Shown: positions 16,747 through 25,723, numbered from the stretch's first letter. The stretch is 64,000 nucleotides of DNA from Jejuia algarum (GCA_947495775.1 CANMAQ010000006.1:1-64000), one strand, 5' to 3'. The notes: generated by a model not told the origin, from the sequence alone. Numbers and translations are program-made.

Positions 16747-17541
16747 ATGGATATATTAGATGCAATAATTTTAGGTATCATTCAAGGACTTACAGAGTTC
16801 TTACCAGTGTCATCTAGTGGGCACTTAGAATTAGGGAAAGCGATTCTAGGGGATAATTCTATACCCGAAGAAAGTCTTTTATTTACAGTAGTACTTCACT
16901 TTGCTACCGCCTTAAGTACTATTGTTATTTTTAGAAAAGACATTTTAGATATTATAAAAGGGATTTTAAAATTCCAATGGAATGATGATCTCAAATTTCT
17001 AACTAAAATTATTATTTCTATGCTTCCTGCCGTATTCGTGGGGCTGTTTTTCGAAGAAGAACTCGAATCGCTCTTTGGAGGAGATATTTTTCTCGTAGGC
17101 TGTATGCTTATCATTACTTCGGTATTATTATTTTTAGCAGACAAAGCGATAGATACCACAAAAAACGTAGGGTTTATTAACGCCTTTTTTATTGGCATTT
17201 CACAAGCTATAGCAATGCTTCCTGGCATCTCTAGATCTGGAGCAACCATCTCAACATCTGTATTACTAGGCAACGACAAAACAAAAGCTGCACGTTTTTC
17301 CTTTTTAATGGTTGTGCCTCTAATATTTGGTAAAATAGCTAAAGACATTTTAAGCGGTGATATTTCTATCCAAAACCAGAACATTACAGCCCTTTCATTT
17401 GGATTTATTGCTGCATTTGTAGCTGGACTATTTGCCTGCACATGGATGATCTCTCTTGTAAAGAAAAGCAAGTTGTCTTACTTTGCAATTTACTGTGTTG
17501 TTGTTGGTGTAATTACCGTAATTTACGCTTTAAATAATTAA
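16747..17541 (+). CDS. uppP: Undecaprenyl-diphosphate phosphatase UppP (BacA)
   Basis: The 264-residue integral membrane enzyme dephosphorylates undecaprenyl diphosphate to recycle the lipid carrier for peptidoglycan and other glycans. It has both family signatures: GLTEFLPVSSSGHLELGKA (about 15-33) and the Pro-rich MLPGISRSGATIS (about 158-170). About eight hydrophobic segments fit the family. truB starts two bases after its stop, so the pair is one transcript. Confidence 0.96.
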   Translation: MDILDAIILGIIQGLTEFLPVSSSGHLELGKAILGDNSIPEESLLFTVVLHFATALSTIVIFRKDILDIIKGILKFQWNDDLKFLTKIIISMLPAVFVGLFFEEELESLFGGDIFLVGCMLIITSVLLFLADKAIDTTKNVGFINAFFIGISQAIAMLPGISRSGATISTSVLLGNDKTKAARFSFLMVVPLIFGKIAKDILSGDISIQNQNITALSFGFIAAFVAGLFACTWMISLVKKSKLSYFAIYCVVVGVITVIYALNN

Positions 17542-17543
17542 AA

Positions 17544-18233
17544 ATGACCGCAGAAGATTTTCGTTCTGGACAAGTCCTTCTTATAGACAAACCTTTACAC
17601 TGGACCTCCTTTCAAGCTGTAAATAAATTGCGATGGGGAATTAGACAAGCCCATAATATTAAAAAAATAAAAGTAGGTCATGCGGGGACTTTAGACCCCC
17701 TTGCCACAGGCTTACTTATCATTTGTACGGGTAAGAAAACGAAAGAGATTAACACCTTTCAAGGTCAAATAAAAGAGTACACTGGTACTTTTGTTTTAGG
17801 CAGCACAACACCTTCTTATGATCTGGAAACCGAAATAGACCACACCTTTCCTACCGACCATATTACGTCTGATAAAATTCATGCTACGACACAACAATTT
17901 ATAGGCGACATTCAGCAATTGCCCCCATTATTTTCGGCACTAAAAAAAGACGGCAAACGCTTGTATGAATATGCAAGAGCAGGAGAGACTGTAGAAATAA
18001 AAACGAGAACAGTTTCTATTTCTGAATTTGAAATCACAAAAATTGATGACTTACATATTAGTTTTAGAGTCGTATGCAGTAAAGGCACCTATATTCGATC
18101 TTTAGCGCACGACTTTGGCAAAGCATTACATTCTGGCGCACACTTGTCTGAACTTAGGCGTACTAAAATTGGTGATTTTGATGTTTCTAAAGCAGCATCT
18201 ATTGAGAAATTCATATCAGATCTAAAATCCTAA
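17544..18233 (+). CDS. truB: tRNA pseudouridine-55 synthase TruB
   Basis: The 229-residue enzyme converts U55 of the tRNA T-loop to pseudouridine. It shows LLIDKPLHWTSFQAVNKLR at the N-terminus, the catalytic GHAGTLDPLATGLLIICTG (Asp about 52), the YTGTFVLGSTTPSYDLET segment and SKGTYIRSLAHDFG. It lacks the C-terminal PUA-like extension of longer TruB proteins, as is common in Bacteroidota. It is tightly linked to uppP. Confidence 0.96.
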   Translation: MTAEDFRSGQVLLIDKPLHWTSFQAVNKLRWGIRQAHNIKKIKVGHAGTLDPLATGLLIICTGKKTKEINTFQGQIKEYTGTFVLGSTTPSYDLETEIDHTFPTDHITSDKIHATTQQFIGDIQQLPPLFSALKKDGKRLYEYARAGETVEIKTRTVSISEFEITKIDDLHISFRVVCSKGTYIRSLAHDFGKALHSGAHLSELRRTKIGDFDVSKAASIEKFISDLKS

Positions 18234-18287
18234 CTCTATTTTTTTTCGTATATTAGGTATGATCCGTGATTCTTTTTAATATATTTT

Positions 18288-19013
18288 ATGATGCAGCTCT
18301 CAAACCAACATAAGGCCTTGCTTTTAACTATGCTTATCGCTGGCACGGTTGTATGTGCTGTATTCGGTATGAGTTTGAAACAACAACCACAAGTTATTGC
18401 TGAGAGTTTCTATGAATTAACCCCTGAAGAACAACACGAAGAGCAACAAACAAAACCCTTAGAAACTACCGCTACAGAAAGACAGCGTAGTACAGAAACA
18501 AACAAAGCCTTCAATGCGTCTAAAAAAAGCACGCATTTTGCACAAGCGTTTCAACCCATAGCTCCGCCAAAAGCGTATACACCTCATCCAAAAGTAGCAG
18601 ATGATGCTAGCACATTAAATGCTATTAAAACAAAATATAAAAACACACACTTAGAGACGCCTAACACCGAAAGTACGCCTTCGTACAAAAAGGTAAATGC
18701 CTTACTAGAAAAACAAAAGCAAACGAGTAATAATGCCAACAGCAGCATGTCTTTTTCTTTAGTAAACCGCTCTATAATGCACTACAACACTCCTATTTAT
18801 TTATGTGAAAACGGCGGTAAAGTAGTGCTAACGATTACTGTAAATTCTAATGGGAATGTTGAAAATGCTAGCTTTAACACCGCCTCTACATCTTCTAACG
18901 AGTGCTTAGTAAAACACGCTATAGAATACGCAAAAGCGGTTAAATTTAATACGGTAACATCTACAGAAGACCAAATAGGTTCTATTACATTTTACTTTAG
19001 AGCAAAACACTAA
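18288..19013 (+). CDS. TonB-like energy transducer domain protein
   Basis: The 241-residue protein has one N-terminal membrane anchor (about 9-28), then a long Gln/Thr/Lys/Pro-rich periplasmic linker (about 40-155). It ends in a domain reading GGKVVLTITVNSNGNVENASFN ... LVKHAIEYAKAVKFN ... IGSITFYFRAK. That last part fits the C-terminal beta/alpha domain of TonB, which touches outer-membrane receptors. No ExbB/ExbD genes are adjacent. The N-terminal MMQLS has two possible Met starts. TonB-like is a fold inference; the partner receptor is unknown. Confidence 0.65.
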   Translation: MMQLSNQHKALLLTMLIAGTVVCAVFGMSLKQQPQVIAESFYELTPEEQHEEQQTKPLETTATERQRSTETNKAFNASKKSTHFAQAFQPIAPPKAYTPHPKVADDASTLNAIKTKYKNTHLETPNTESTPSYKKVNALLEKQKQTSNNANSSMSFSLVNRSIMHYNTPIYLCENGGKVVLTITVNSNGNVENASFNTASTSSNECLVKHAIEYAKAVKFNTVTSTEDQIGSITFYFRAKH

Positions 19014-19030
19014 AACAAAATGCTATTATA

Positions 19031-19651
19031 CTAACTGCAAACTTGAGGTTGAAGTGCGCACAACATAGCTGTTAGGTCTGCAATAATATTTTGGCCTTTA
19101 TTCTTATTATACCACACCTGTAAATCTTCTTTAAATTCTGGCGTTAATGCACCATGCGCTTCTTTATAAGCATTAACCAAGGCTGTAGCTTCCGAAGGTC
19201 TTGGTCCAAAAGTATTTAACACCTCTCCTGTGGTATCATCTATCATGATTAACTTCGCTATAGCACGTCCGCCATTAGTTAAAAACATGTCTATCAAATC
19301 TAAATTCTGATCACGCTCTACTAATCTTAAATTGATATTGGGGTTTAATGCCGCAACCTTATGCAATACAGGAATTACATGAGCTGCATCGCCACACCAA
19401 CTTTCGGTAATTACTAACCAAGTTATACGCTGGTCGAACTCTAAAATTCTAGCTTTATCAGCTTCAGATACTTTTAATGTTTTATCCCAACGCTTCATAC
19501 GACGTGCATTTAATTTGGTGTAATTAATTAGAGCTTCCGACTGGTTTTCACCTGTAGTTGCATTGGTTTCTGCTAAAGTATACATCAAATCCCTATACGC
19601 TTCATAAGAAATACTCTTAGCTAAACTCTCTTTTATTGTTGCATCAATCAT
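19031..19651 (-). CDS. Thioredoxin-fold family protein with a single active-site Cys
   Basis: The 206-residue protein belongs to the thioredoxin-like family seen widely in Bacteroidota. The active-site region reads ITESWCGDAAHVIPVL (about 77-92): only the first Cys of the normal CxxC is present (WCGDA). Later features are LRLVERDQNLDLIDMFLTNGGRAIAKLIMID, with a region in the cis-Pro position replaced by Ala-Ile. No signal peptide is seen, so it is cytosolic. With one Cys it may act as a monothiol reductase, peroxidase-like or binding protein; this is inference. It ends convergently with the TonB-like gene. Confidence 0.75.
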   Translation of the reverse strand: MIDATIKESLAKSISYEAYRDLMYTLAETNATTGENQSEALINYTKLNARRMKRWDKTLKVSEADKARILEFDQRITWLVITESWCGDAAHVIPVLHKVAALNPNINLRLVERDQNLDLIDMFLTNGGRAIAKLIMIDDTTGEVLNTFGPRPSEATALVNAYKEAHGALTPEFKEDLQVWYNKNKGQNIIADLTAMLCALQPQVCS

Positions 19652-19830
19652 GATTACTTTATTTATAAGTATGGTTAAACAATTATAATTTACCTATATA
19701 GTCTCCAATTCTAGTCCATCCTTACTAAATACGACGAGATGTAGATTGTACTTCTCTAAAAAACATTATCCCTGCTTATTTTCTTAAACCATTTTATTAA
19801 AAATTGTAACTTTAAGTTTTAAATTTCATT

Positions 19831-20397
19831 ATGACAACAAAACACAGATGCGGCTGGTGTAAAGGCGATGCGCTTTACGAAGCTTACCACGATAATGAAT
19901 GGGGTGTTCCTGTTCGCGACGACGCTACGCTTTTCGAATTTTTAATCTTAGAAACATTTCAAGCAGGACTAAGTTGGATTACCGTGCTGCGCAAACGCGA
20001 TAACTTTAGAGCTGCTTTTGATAATTTTAACTATTTAAAAATAGCAGAATACCAACACGATAAAATTGATGCTTTATTACAAGACGCAGGCATCATTCGT
20101 AATAAATTAAAAATTAACGCCACAGTGACTAATGCCCAAGCCTTTATTAAAATTCAAGAAGAATTTGGCAGCTTTAGTACTTACATATGGCAATTTGTAA
20201 ATGACACGCCTATTAAAAACGCTGTTAAACACTATAAAGACGCCCCTGCCAACACGCCTTTAAGTACCACTATTAGTAAAGATTTAAAAAAACGAGGGTT
20301 TAAGTTTGTAGGCACTACCGTTATGTATGCACACATGCAAGCAACCGGCATGATAAACGATCATGAAGTCCAGTGTTTTAGATACCACCAAGTATAA
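19831..20397 (+). CDS. tag: DNA-3-methyladenine glycosylase I
   Basis: The 188-residue enzyme removes 3-methyladenine from alkylated DNA. It has the family N-terminus RCGWCKGDALYEAYHDNEWGVP with the zinc-ligand Cys and His, and LILETFQAGLSWITVLRKRDNFR. The C-terminal zinc ligands lie in AHMQATGMINDHEVQCFRY. Length is normal. It is monocistronic and followed by a long gene-free stretch. Base excision repair is completed elsewhere. Confidence 0.94.
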   Translation: MTTKHRCGWCKGDALYEAYHDNEWGVPVRDDATLFEFLILETFQAGLSWITVLRKRDNFRAAFDNFNYLKIAEYQHDKIDALLQDAGIIRNKLKINATVTNAQAFIKIQEEFGSFSTYIWQFVNDTPIKNAVKHYKDAPANTPLSTTISKDLKKRGFKFVGTTVMYAHMQATGMINDHEVQCFRYHQV

Positions 20398-21046
20398 AGT
20401 AACGAAACCATATACAGCTTATTTAAACATGCGCATCGTAACGGACTTAAAAACACTTTAAAGCAACACACGTATTATAAATACTCGGCAGCTTTTCGCC
20501 TTAAATAGTTAACGCCCCTTTTACGGTTGCGGCAACTAAACCCTACAACAATACGAACACCTATTGCTGTTTTACAGTACTGCTCCGTGCTGCCAAGTCG
20601 AACACTTTTTCCTGTTTCAAAAACTAAAAAACAGAAAACAATCTCACTCTTTTTACAATCTCCACCCCTTTAAAACAATCAAAATCTTAATTTCAACCCT
20701 TTATACTGTCTATTTAAAAAAAAATTAACATTTTTTCGACCAAATCACTAATGTTAAAATTAGTGTAAGACTACATTTTTTGAAGAAAAAACCTTCATTA
20801 CTAATTCCTACACCTGTTTGCTTGATAAAAAACTAAACATCTGAAAATCAATTGTTTAGTTATTTAACATTAAAATAGTCTTAATATATTCGTATTGTTA
20901 AATATACAATTTAAGAGCGTTAAATTTATTGTTTTCTCAAAATATGTATTAAAAATGATACTTTCCAGCAATAATATTCAGGATAGCACAGGACAGATTC
21001 ACTGCTTTGACATAATAATTTTGGTGTGCAACTAAATCTAATCACT
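20398..21046. other. Gene-free region with a locally GC-richer block and a partial promoter
   Basis: I find no gene in 649 bases. The block 20500-20610 is less AT-rich than its flanks and contains several short inverted segments, but I cannot name it. It may be a remnant of a repeat. CACTAAT and ATTAGTG (20746-20752, 20759-20765) form a small perfect inverted repeat. TAATTTTG at 21016-21023 fits a -7 element for the lipoprotein gene that follows. Confidence 0.5.
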
Positions 21047-21940
21047 ATGAAAAAGACATTACTATATTTAAGATCAGGATCAGTTTTAACACTAATAGCA
21101 TTTGGAGCTTTGTTTTCTTGTCAAGTGGATGAAGATCCTTCTGAAGAAACTGATCTGATTTTAGAAAACACTGCTGTAAACGAACAATTACTAACCGGTA
21201 AAGCAAACCACTGCACAAAAGGCGCTATTAATTCAGTACGAAATGTAGATATTACAAACCCAGTTAATGCAGGTAAGAATGACGATAGAACTTGCTATTC
21301 GAACTATTTCGAATCTAAAGTGGGCAATACGATTTACGGTAATTATCACATAAGAGAAAACTCCAACCAATTTGAAACAAGATTACAACCAAGGATTGAG
21401 CGTTCTTTTCCTAGAGCAAACAATAACAGAGGCAGTTATGTTCAATTTAAAGGTACAGTAAGAATCCTTGAAACAGGAAAAACAGGAAATGCTAAAGACG
21501 ATGGTACTTATATTGCTCAAGCTAAAGGAAAACACACTGGCGGTGGTGGCTCTCCAGATCCAGCCATTTGTTTATTCCTTGCTAAACCTGTAATGGGTGT
21601 AGATGCCCAGGGCAGAACAACTCAGGTGTCTTTTGATATCTACAGAGAGCAAATTATTACCAGAGGTGGTTCTGGATTAAGCGGAAGAAGAGTCGTAAAA
21701 CTTACTAATATTCGTAAAGGCGTACCTACTGCTTTCGAATTAAAAGTAGGATTTAGAACCGTAGATGGGCAAAAAATACATTATGCTAACGCAAAGATAA
21801 ACGGAAAAAATTACTACTGGAATATCCCAGAACCTAATAGAGGTAGAGAATCTGGTATTCGATATGGAGCTTACCGCATAAAAGGTGGTACGGCAAGAAT
21901 TCAATGGGCCAATACAACCTTCAAGAGAGTGAATAGATAA
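21047..21940 (+). CDS. Lipoprotein resembling a beta-jelly-roll polysaccharide lyase
   Basis: MKKTLLYLRSGSVLTLIAFG is the start at 21047; an upstream in-frame ATG (21026) adds a non-signal leader. Cys25 in GALFSCQVDED is a lipobox cysteine, so the product is a lipoprotein of about 297 residues. The mature part is rich in beta strands: YVQFKGTVRILETG, ELKVGFRTVDGQKIHYANAKING, and ESGIRYGAYRIKGGTARIQWAN near the C-terminus. The last resembles the (K/R)xGxYR strand of jelly-roll lyases of the PL7/PL13/PL20/PL28 type, with RTVDGQ and NRGRESG as possible active-site neighbours. No other saccharolytic gene is adjacent. The fold is inferred; the substrate, possibly an anionic algal glycan, is a guess. 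Confidence 0.55.
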   Translation: MKKTLLYLRSGSVLTLIAFGALFSCQVDEDPSEETDLILENTAVNEQLLTGKANHCTKGAINSVRNVDITNPVNAGKNDDRTCYSNYFESKVGNTIYGNYHIRENSNQFETRLQPRIERSFPRANNNRGSYVQFKGTVRILETGKTGNAKDDGTYIAQAKGKHTGGGGSPDPAICLFLAKPVMGVDAQGRTTQVSFDIYREQIITRGGSGLSGRRVVKLTNIRKGVPTAFELKVGFRTVDGQKIHYANAKINGKNYYWNIPEPNRGRESGIRYGAYRIKGGTARIQWANTTFKRVNR

Positions 21941-21960
21941 TCATTTCTATATAACGCTTA

Positions 21961-21997
21961 CAAAAAGAGACTGCTTGATTATAGCAGTCTCTTTTTG
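21961..21997 (+). terminator. Intrinsic terminator after the lyase-like gene
   Basis: GAGACTGC (21967-21974) pairs with GCAGTCTC (21984-21991), extended by an A-run before and followed by TTTTT. Confidence 0.9.
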
Positions 21998-22125
21998 TTT
22001 GTATAACACGCGAACTAAAACGCTAACACCCCTCGATTTCTAATGCTAAAATAAATAATACGCTATAATTCTTTTAATATTCAGGCATAAGTTCTTGCTA
22101 TACGAGTGTCCTTACAGCGTTACTC

Positions 22126-22758
22126 TTAATCTCCTTTTAAAGATCTCATAAACGCATCTCTAGAGATTTCTTCCGCCCCTAAACTCTCTAGATGGTTTGT
22201 ATGGACCTGACAATCGATAAGTTTATAATTTGAATTTTGAATAAACGTAATAAACCCCACCTTACTAGCATTGCTTTCTTTGGCAAACATACTTTCTCCC
22301 GTAAAAATACCATTCCCTAAATCAACCCCATAAAACCCTCCTACCAAACGCTCTTCCTTCCAAACCTCAATAGAAGTTGCATAGCCTAATTTATGAAGTG
22401 CTGTAAAAGCTGCCACCATAGAATTGGTAATCCAAGTCCCCTGCTGTCCCAAACGTTTTACTTTGGCACAAGCCAAAATAACCGCTTCAAATGCCGTATT
22501 AATAGTTACTTTAAAAGTTCCTTTACGCAACAGTTGCCGCATGCTCTTAGACACTTTTAATTTTTTAGGAAACAACACAAATCGAGGATCTGGTGACCAC
22601 CATAATATAGGCTCGTCAGTTTCAAACCAAGGAAAAATACCCGAACGGTATGCTAAAAGCAATCGCGCTACAGATAAATCTCCTCCTATAGCCAAAATAC
22701 CTTCTTCTGAAGCCTCAGTAAGATCGGGAAACCACAATGTTTCATCTAAAAATTTCAC
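22126..22758 (-). CDS. aat: Leucyl/phenylalanyl-tRNA-protein transferase
   Basis: The 210-residue enzyme adds Leu or Phe to proteins with N-terminal Arg or Lys, marking them for the N-end rule pathway. It shows the family opening FPDLTEASEEGILAIGGDLS, ILWWSPDPRFVLFP (about 51-64), GTWITNSMVAAFTALH, and GVDLGNGIFTGESMFAKE (about 148-165). Length and motifs are standard for Bacteroidota. It lies alone on the minus strand. Confidence 0.95.
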   Translation of the reverse strand: MKFLDETLWFPDLTEASEEGILAIGGDLSVARLLLAYRSGIFPWFETDEPILWWSPDPRFVLFPKKLKVSKSMRQLLRKGTFKVTINTAFEAVILACAKVKRLGQQGTWITNSMVAAFTALHKLGYATSIEVWKEERLVGGFYGVDLGNGIFTGESMFAKESNASKVGFITFIQNSNYKLIDCQVHTNHLESLGAEEISRDAFMRSLKGD

Positions 22759-23137
22759 ACGTATTTTAATTTACTGTTAACAAAGACACTATAAGGAATT
22801 AAACGCTTTTATTTAAATACTCTAAGACATAACAAGAGCCTCTTGCGAACACCGTATCGTTTAAAATAAAAACATTAGAATTGAAATCAATCCTACCCTT
22901 TCTATCTCAAGTCTTCAAAAAATAAGCAATAAACAGATGAGCAATACCATTGTTTTACAGATTACAGTACATAATACCTTAAACAACTATCTTAATCAGG
23001 CTATAGAACAAGGCATTATACAAAAGCGAATATATAGTTTGGTAATTTTATATAAAAATAAGAAACCTCAATGGTTAAAAAAAACATTGAGGTTTAATTC
23101 ATTTGTATCCTAAAAGCATTTAGATACTAGATATTAT
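22759..23137. other. Intergenic region, holds only a terminator
   Basis: No coding frame of note is seen in 379 bases. The single clear element is the hairpin at 23063-23095 that ends the DUF3127 transcript. Confidence 0.6.
23063..23095 (-). terminator. Terminator hairpin after the DUF3127 gene
   Basis: AAACCTCAATG (23063-23073) and CATTGAGGTTT (23085-23095) are perfectly complementary. On the minus strand the hairpin is followed by a U-rich stretch. Confidence 0.75.
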
Positions 23138-23518
23138 TTAGAACGGTAAATCGTCATGATCGTCTTCTTTTAAATCTCCAGCAGGCTCAAAAGCATCTGC
23201 AGGAGGTACTGGAGGCATATTTTCTCCAGAAGCACCTTCTCCTTGTACCGCTTCGATACGCCACCCTTGAATAGAGTTAAAATACTTTGTTTCACCTTGT
23301 GGGTTTACCCACTCTCTTCCACGCAAGTTAATGTTAATTTTAACTTGTTGTCCTACTTGGTAACTGTTTAGTAAATCTGTTTTATCCTGTACAAATTCCA
23401 CCATGATATGCTGCGGATATTGCTCTTCTGTAGTCACTACAATTTCTCTTTTTCTAAATCCGTTACTCCCAAAACTTTGGGTTTCACCAATCATTTTAAC
23501 TTTTCCTTGAACTTCCAT
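23138..23518 (-). CDS. DUF3127 OB-fold-like protein with an SSB-type acidic tip
   Basis: The 126-residue protein belongs to DUF3127, a Bacteroidota family with an OB-like beta barrel (core about 1-90, with GSNGFRKREIVVTTEE and INLRGREWVNPQGETKYF). After a Pro/Gly-rich linker it ends in EDDHDDLPF. This is nearly the same as the EDSDDLPF end of the housekeeping SSB at 52181. Known: that peptide in SSB binds DNA-processing partners such as RecO, RecQ, PriA and Exo I. Inferred: the DUF3127 protein binds nucleic acid and recruits the same partners. It is monocistronic, with its own terminator. Confidence 0.85.
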   Translation of the reverse strand: MEVQGKVKMIGETQSFGSNGFRKREIVVTTEEQYPQHIMVEFVQDKTDLLNSYQVGQQVKININLRGREWVNPQGETKYFNSIQGWRIEAVQGEGASGENMPPVPPADAFEPAGDLKEDDHDDLPF

Positions 23519-23827
23519 TTAGTTTGTATTTATTCACTGTTATTAGTTGCGGCTTAATTCTACAAAATGGTAAAACCCATAAAATTAGAATCTGTTTTAG
23601 AATGTCTTTTCATGAATTAAATACCTTTCATCCTGTATTATTATTTATAACACAACCACTACAACATACTTAATAAACTGAAAACAAACACCTTAAAACA
23701 CACTCGTTTTTCATTTGCCGTTTTACAAAAGTAATTAATCTAAGACGGATCTAAAAACCGATTTACTAACAACTAAGACAATAATATTAACAGATTTGCA
23801 TTATATTACAGGTTAATTAATTTTTGA
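23519..23827. other. Divergent promoter region, nothing else seen
   Basis: This 309-base AT-rich region lies between the DUF3127 gene (-) and the histidine kinase gene (+). It must hold both promoters. A near-consensus element (TAATTTTTG, one T too many) lies just before the kinase start at about 23818-23826. No gene or repeat is seen. Confidence 0.5.
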
Positions 23828-24967
23828 ATGATTTTTACCAAATACTTTAGTACGTTTCGTTGGGCAATGATTGCAGTGTCCTTTTTAATTGTCACACTTA
23901 TTTTGTGGAATACTTATGAGTTTTTTCAAAACTTTAAAGAAGAAGAACGTATTAAAATGGAAAATTGGTCTTTTGCACAAGATGAATTTATCAATTCTGC
24001 TACAAATACCAACCTTAACCTTACCCTTAAAATACTTAACAGCAATAAAACCACACCTAGAATCGTCATTAATAAAGATGGTTCTATTAACTCTTACAAT
24101 AATATTGACGAGAGCAAAATTAACGACTCTGTTTACATAAAAAAGCTCATAGAAAAATTTAAAGACGAAAACGAACCTATTGAAGTAAAACCCTTTAGCA
24201 CCATTTACTACGGCAATTCCCCATTATTAAATAAGTTAAAATACTACCCTTTAGCCTTACTACTTATTCTTATCTTATTTAGTGCCGTCATTTTCTTTTT
24301 TTACAAGAGTAATAAAACAGCCAGTCAAAATAAACTTTGGTCTGGTATGGCAAAAGAAACAGCACACCAAATTGGCACACCTTTATCATCTTTAATTGGT
24401 TGGACCGAACTTTTAAAAACGGAAAACGTAGATCCTGACTATATTGTTGAAATAGAGAAAGACATCGATCGGCTAAAAACAATCACCGAACGGTTTAGTA
24501 AAATAGGGTCTTTACCCAAATTAGAAACTGCAGATATTGTTGCAGAAACTATAACGACTTACGATTACTTAAAACGACGCTCTTCAGACCTAGTTAACTT
24601 CGATATTAAAACACCAAACGAAGAAATTCCAGTTAAAATCAACCGGCAATTATTTAGCTGGACTATAGAAAATCTGGTAAAAAATGCCATAGACGCTATG
24701 AAAGGGCGGGGCGATTTGTCTCTCGAAATCACGCAAAGAGAGCATACGGTTAAAATTAAAGTAAGCGATACAGGTAAAGGCATTCCAAAGAAAAAATTTA
24801 ATGCCATTTTCGAACCCGGTTATACGACTAAAAAGCGTGGTTGGGGGTTAGGCTTGTCCTTAACAAAACGTATTGTAGAAGATTTTCACGATGGTAAAAT
24901 TAAGGTTTTACAGTCTGTAGTAGGTCAAGGCACTACTATTCAAATTAGCTTAAAACGTGACAACTAA
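23828..24967 (+). CDS. Membrane sensor histidine kinase
   Basis: The 379-residue protein has two membrane helices (about 10-30 and 139-160) that enclose a roughly 105-residue extracytoplasmic sensor segment. There is no HAMP domain. The phosphoacceptor box reads KETAHQIGTPLSSLIGW (His180). The catalytic domain shows the N-box VKNAIDAM, the G1 box DTGKGIP and the G2 box GWGLGLSLTKRIVEDF. No response regulator is adjacent, so it is an orphan. The stop codon shares one base with the next gene (TAATG), which suggests that the downstream small membrane protein belongs to the same signalling unit. The signal is unknown. Confidence 0.9.
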   Translation: MIFTKYFSTFRWAMIAVSFLIVTLILWNTYEFFQNFKEEERIKMENWSFAQDEFINSATNTNLNLTLKILNSNKTTPRIVINKDGSINSYNNIDESKINDSVYIKKLIEKFKDENEPIEVKPFSTIYYGNSPLLNKLKYYPLALLLILILFSAVIFFFYKSNKTASQNKLWSGMAKETAHQIGTPLSSLIGWTELLKTENVDPDYIVEIEKDIDRLKTITERFSKIGSLPKLETADIVAETITTYDYLKRRSSDLVNFDIKTPNEEIPVKINRQLFSWTIENLVKNAIDAMKGRGDLSLEITQREHTVKIKVSDTGKGIPKKKFNAIFEPGYTTKKRGWGLGLSLTKRIVEDFHDGKIKVLQSVVGQGTTIQISLKRDN

Positions 24968-25314
24968 TGGATACAAAAAGATATATTACAGTAAAAAAAG
25001 TAGACCTTAAAAATAATTGTCCAGAGTGCTTTAGCACAAATGGTTTGCAACTCACATTTAAACAAGAATTTACCGAGACAAAATTATACAAGTCGGTTAC
25101 AGACCTTATAAGTTATGACCTCAACTGTAAGACCTGCACTACTGCGATCTATCCCGAACGTTGGACCGATGATATTGAACGGGTTGTAACATATCAAAAA
25201 AAGGCACTAACACCCAAACCCGTAACGAAGCGTTTTAAACCTCTATTTTGGGGAATTACAATAGGATTACTACTTATTGCAATTGCTATTACTACAATAG
25301 CAGTACTCTCTTAA
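24967..25314 (+). CDS. Small zinc-ribbon protein with C-terminal membrane anchor
   Basis: The 115-residue protein has two Cys pairs, NNCPECFST (about 17-25) and LNCKTCTTA (about 52-60), spaced as in a zinc ribbon. It has a single membrane helix near the C-terminus (about 92-114). No other motif is recognised. It overlaps the histidine kinase stop by one base, so it is translationally coupled. This makes it a candidate accessory protein of that kinase, but the family is unknown to me. Confidence 0.75.
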   Translation: MDTKRYITVKKVDLKNNCPECFSTNGLQLTFKQEFTETKLYKSVTDLISYDLNCKTCTTAIYPERWTDDIERVVTYQKKALTPKPVTKRFKPLFWGITIGLLLIAIAITTIAVLS

Positions 25315-25319
25315 TTTTT

Positions 25320-25715
25320 TTACAACTCCAAATGTTGTTGTATTGCAGCAGCTGTTGCCTTAAAATCCTCAGGAGTCATTTTAGCTTTATTAAGAAAGCG
25401 AGCATCTTCCATAGAATGCAAAGGAATAAGATGCACGTGCGCATGTGGCACTTCTAAACCTATAACCGTTAAGCCAATGCGCTCACAGGGTATCGCTTTT
25501 TCTAAAGCTAAAGCAACTTTTCTAGAGAACTGCATTAAATCAGTATACGCGGCTTCATCCATCTCAAATAATTTATCAACTTCAACTTTAGGAATGCAAA
25601 GCGTGTGCCCTGGGGTATTAGGATTTACATCTAAGAACGCTAAAAACGCTTCTGTTTCTGCTATTTTATAACACGGAATAGCACCGTTTACTATTTTAGT
25701 GAAGATAGAGGCCAT
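25320..25715 (-). CDS. HIT family nucleotide hydrolase (HinT-like)
   Basis: The 131-residue protein is a histidine-triad hydrolase that cleaves AMP-linked substrates such as adenosine phosphoramidates. It has HAHVHLIPL (91-99), the His-x-His-x-His signature, and the N-terminal SIFTKIVNGAIPCYKIAE and FLDVNPNTPGHTLCIPK. It lies eight bases after greA on the same strand, a pairing common in Flavobacteriia, and is probably cotranscribed. Confidence 0.94.
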   Translation of the reverse strand: MASIFTKIVNGAIPCYKIAETEAFLAFLDVNPNTPGHTLCIPKVEVDKLFEMDEAAYTDLMQFSRKVALALEKAIPCERIGLTVIGLEVPHAHVHLIPLHSMEDARFLNKAKMTPEDFKATAAAIQQHLEL

Positions 25716-25723
25716 ACGTTCAA

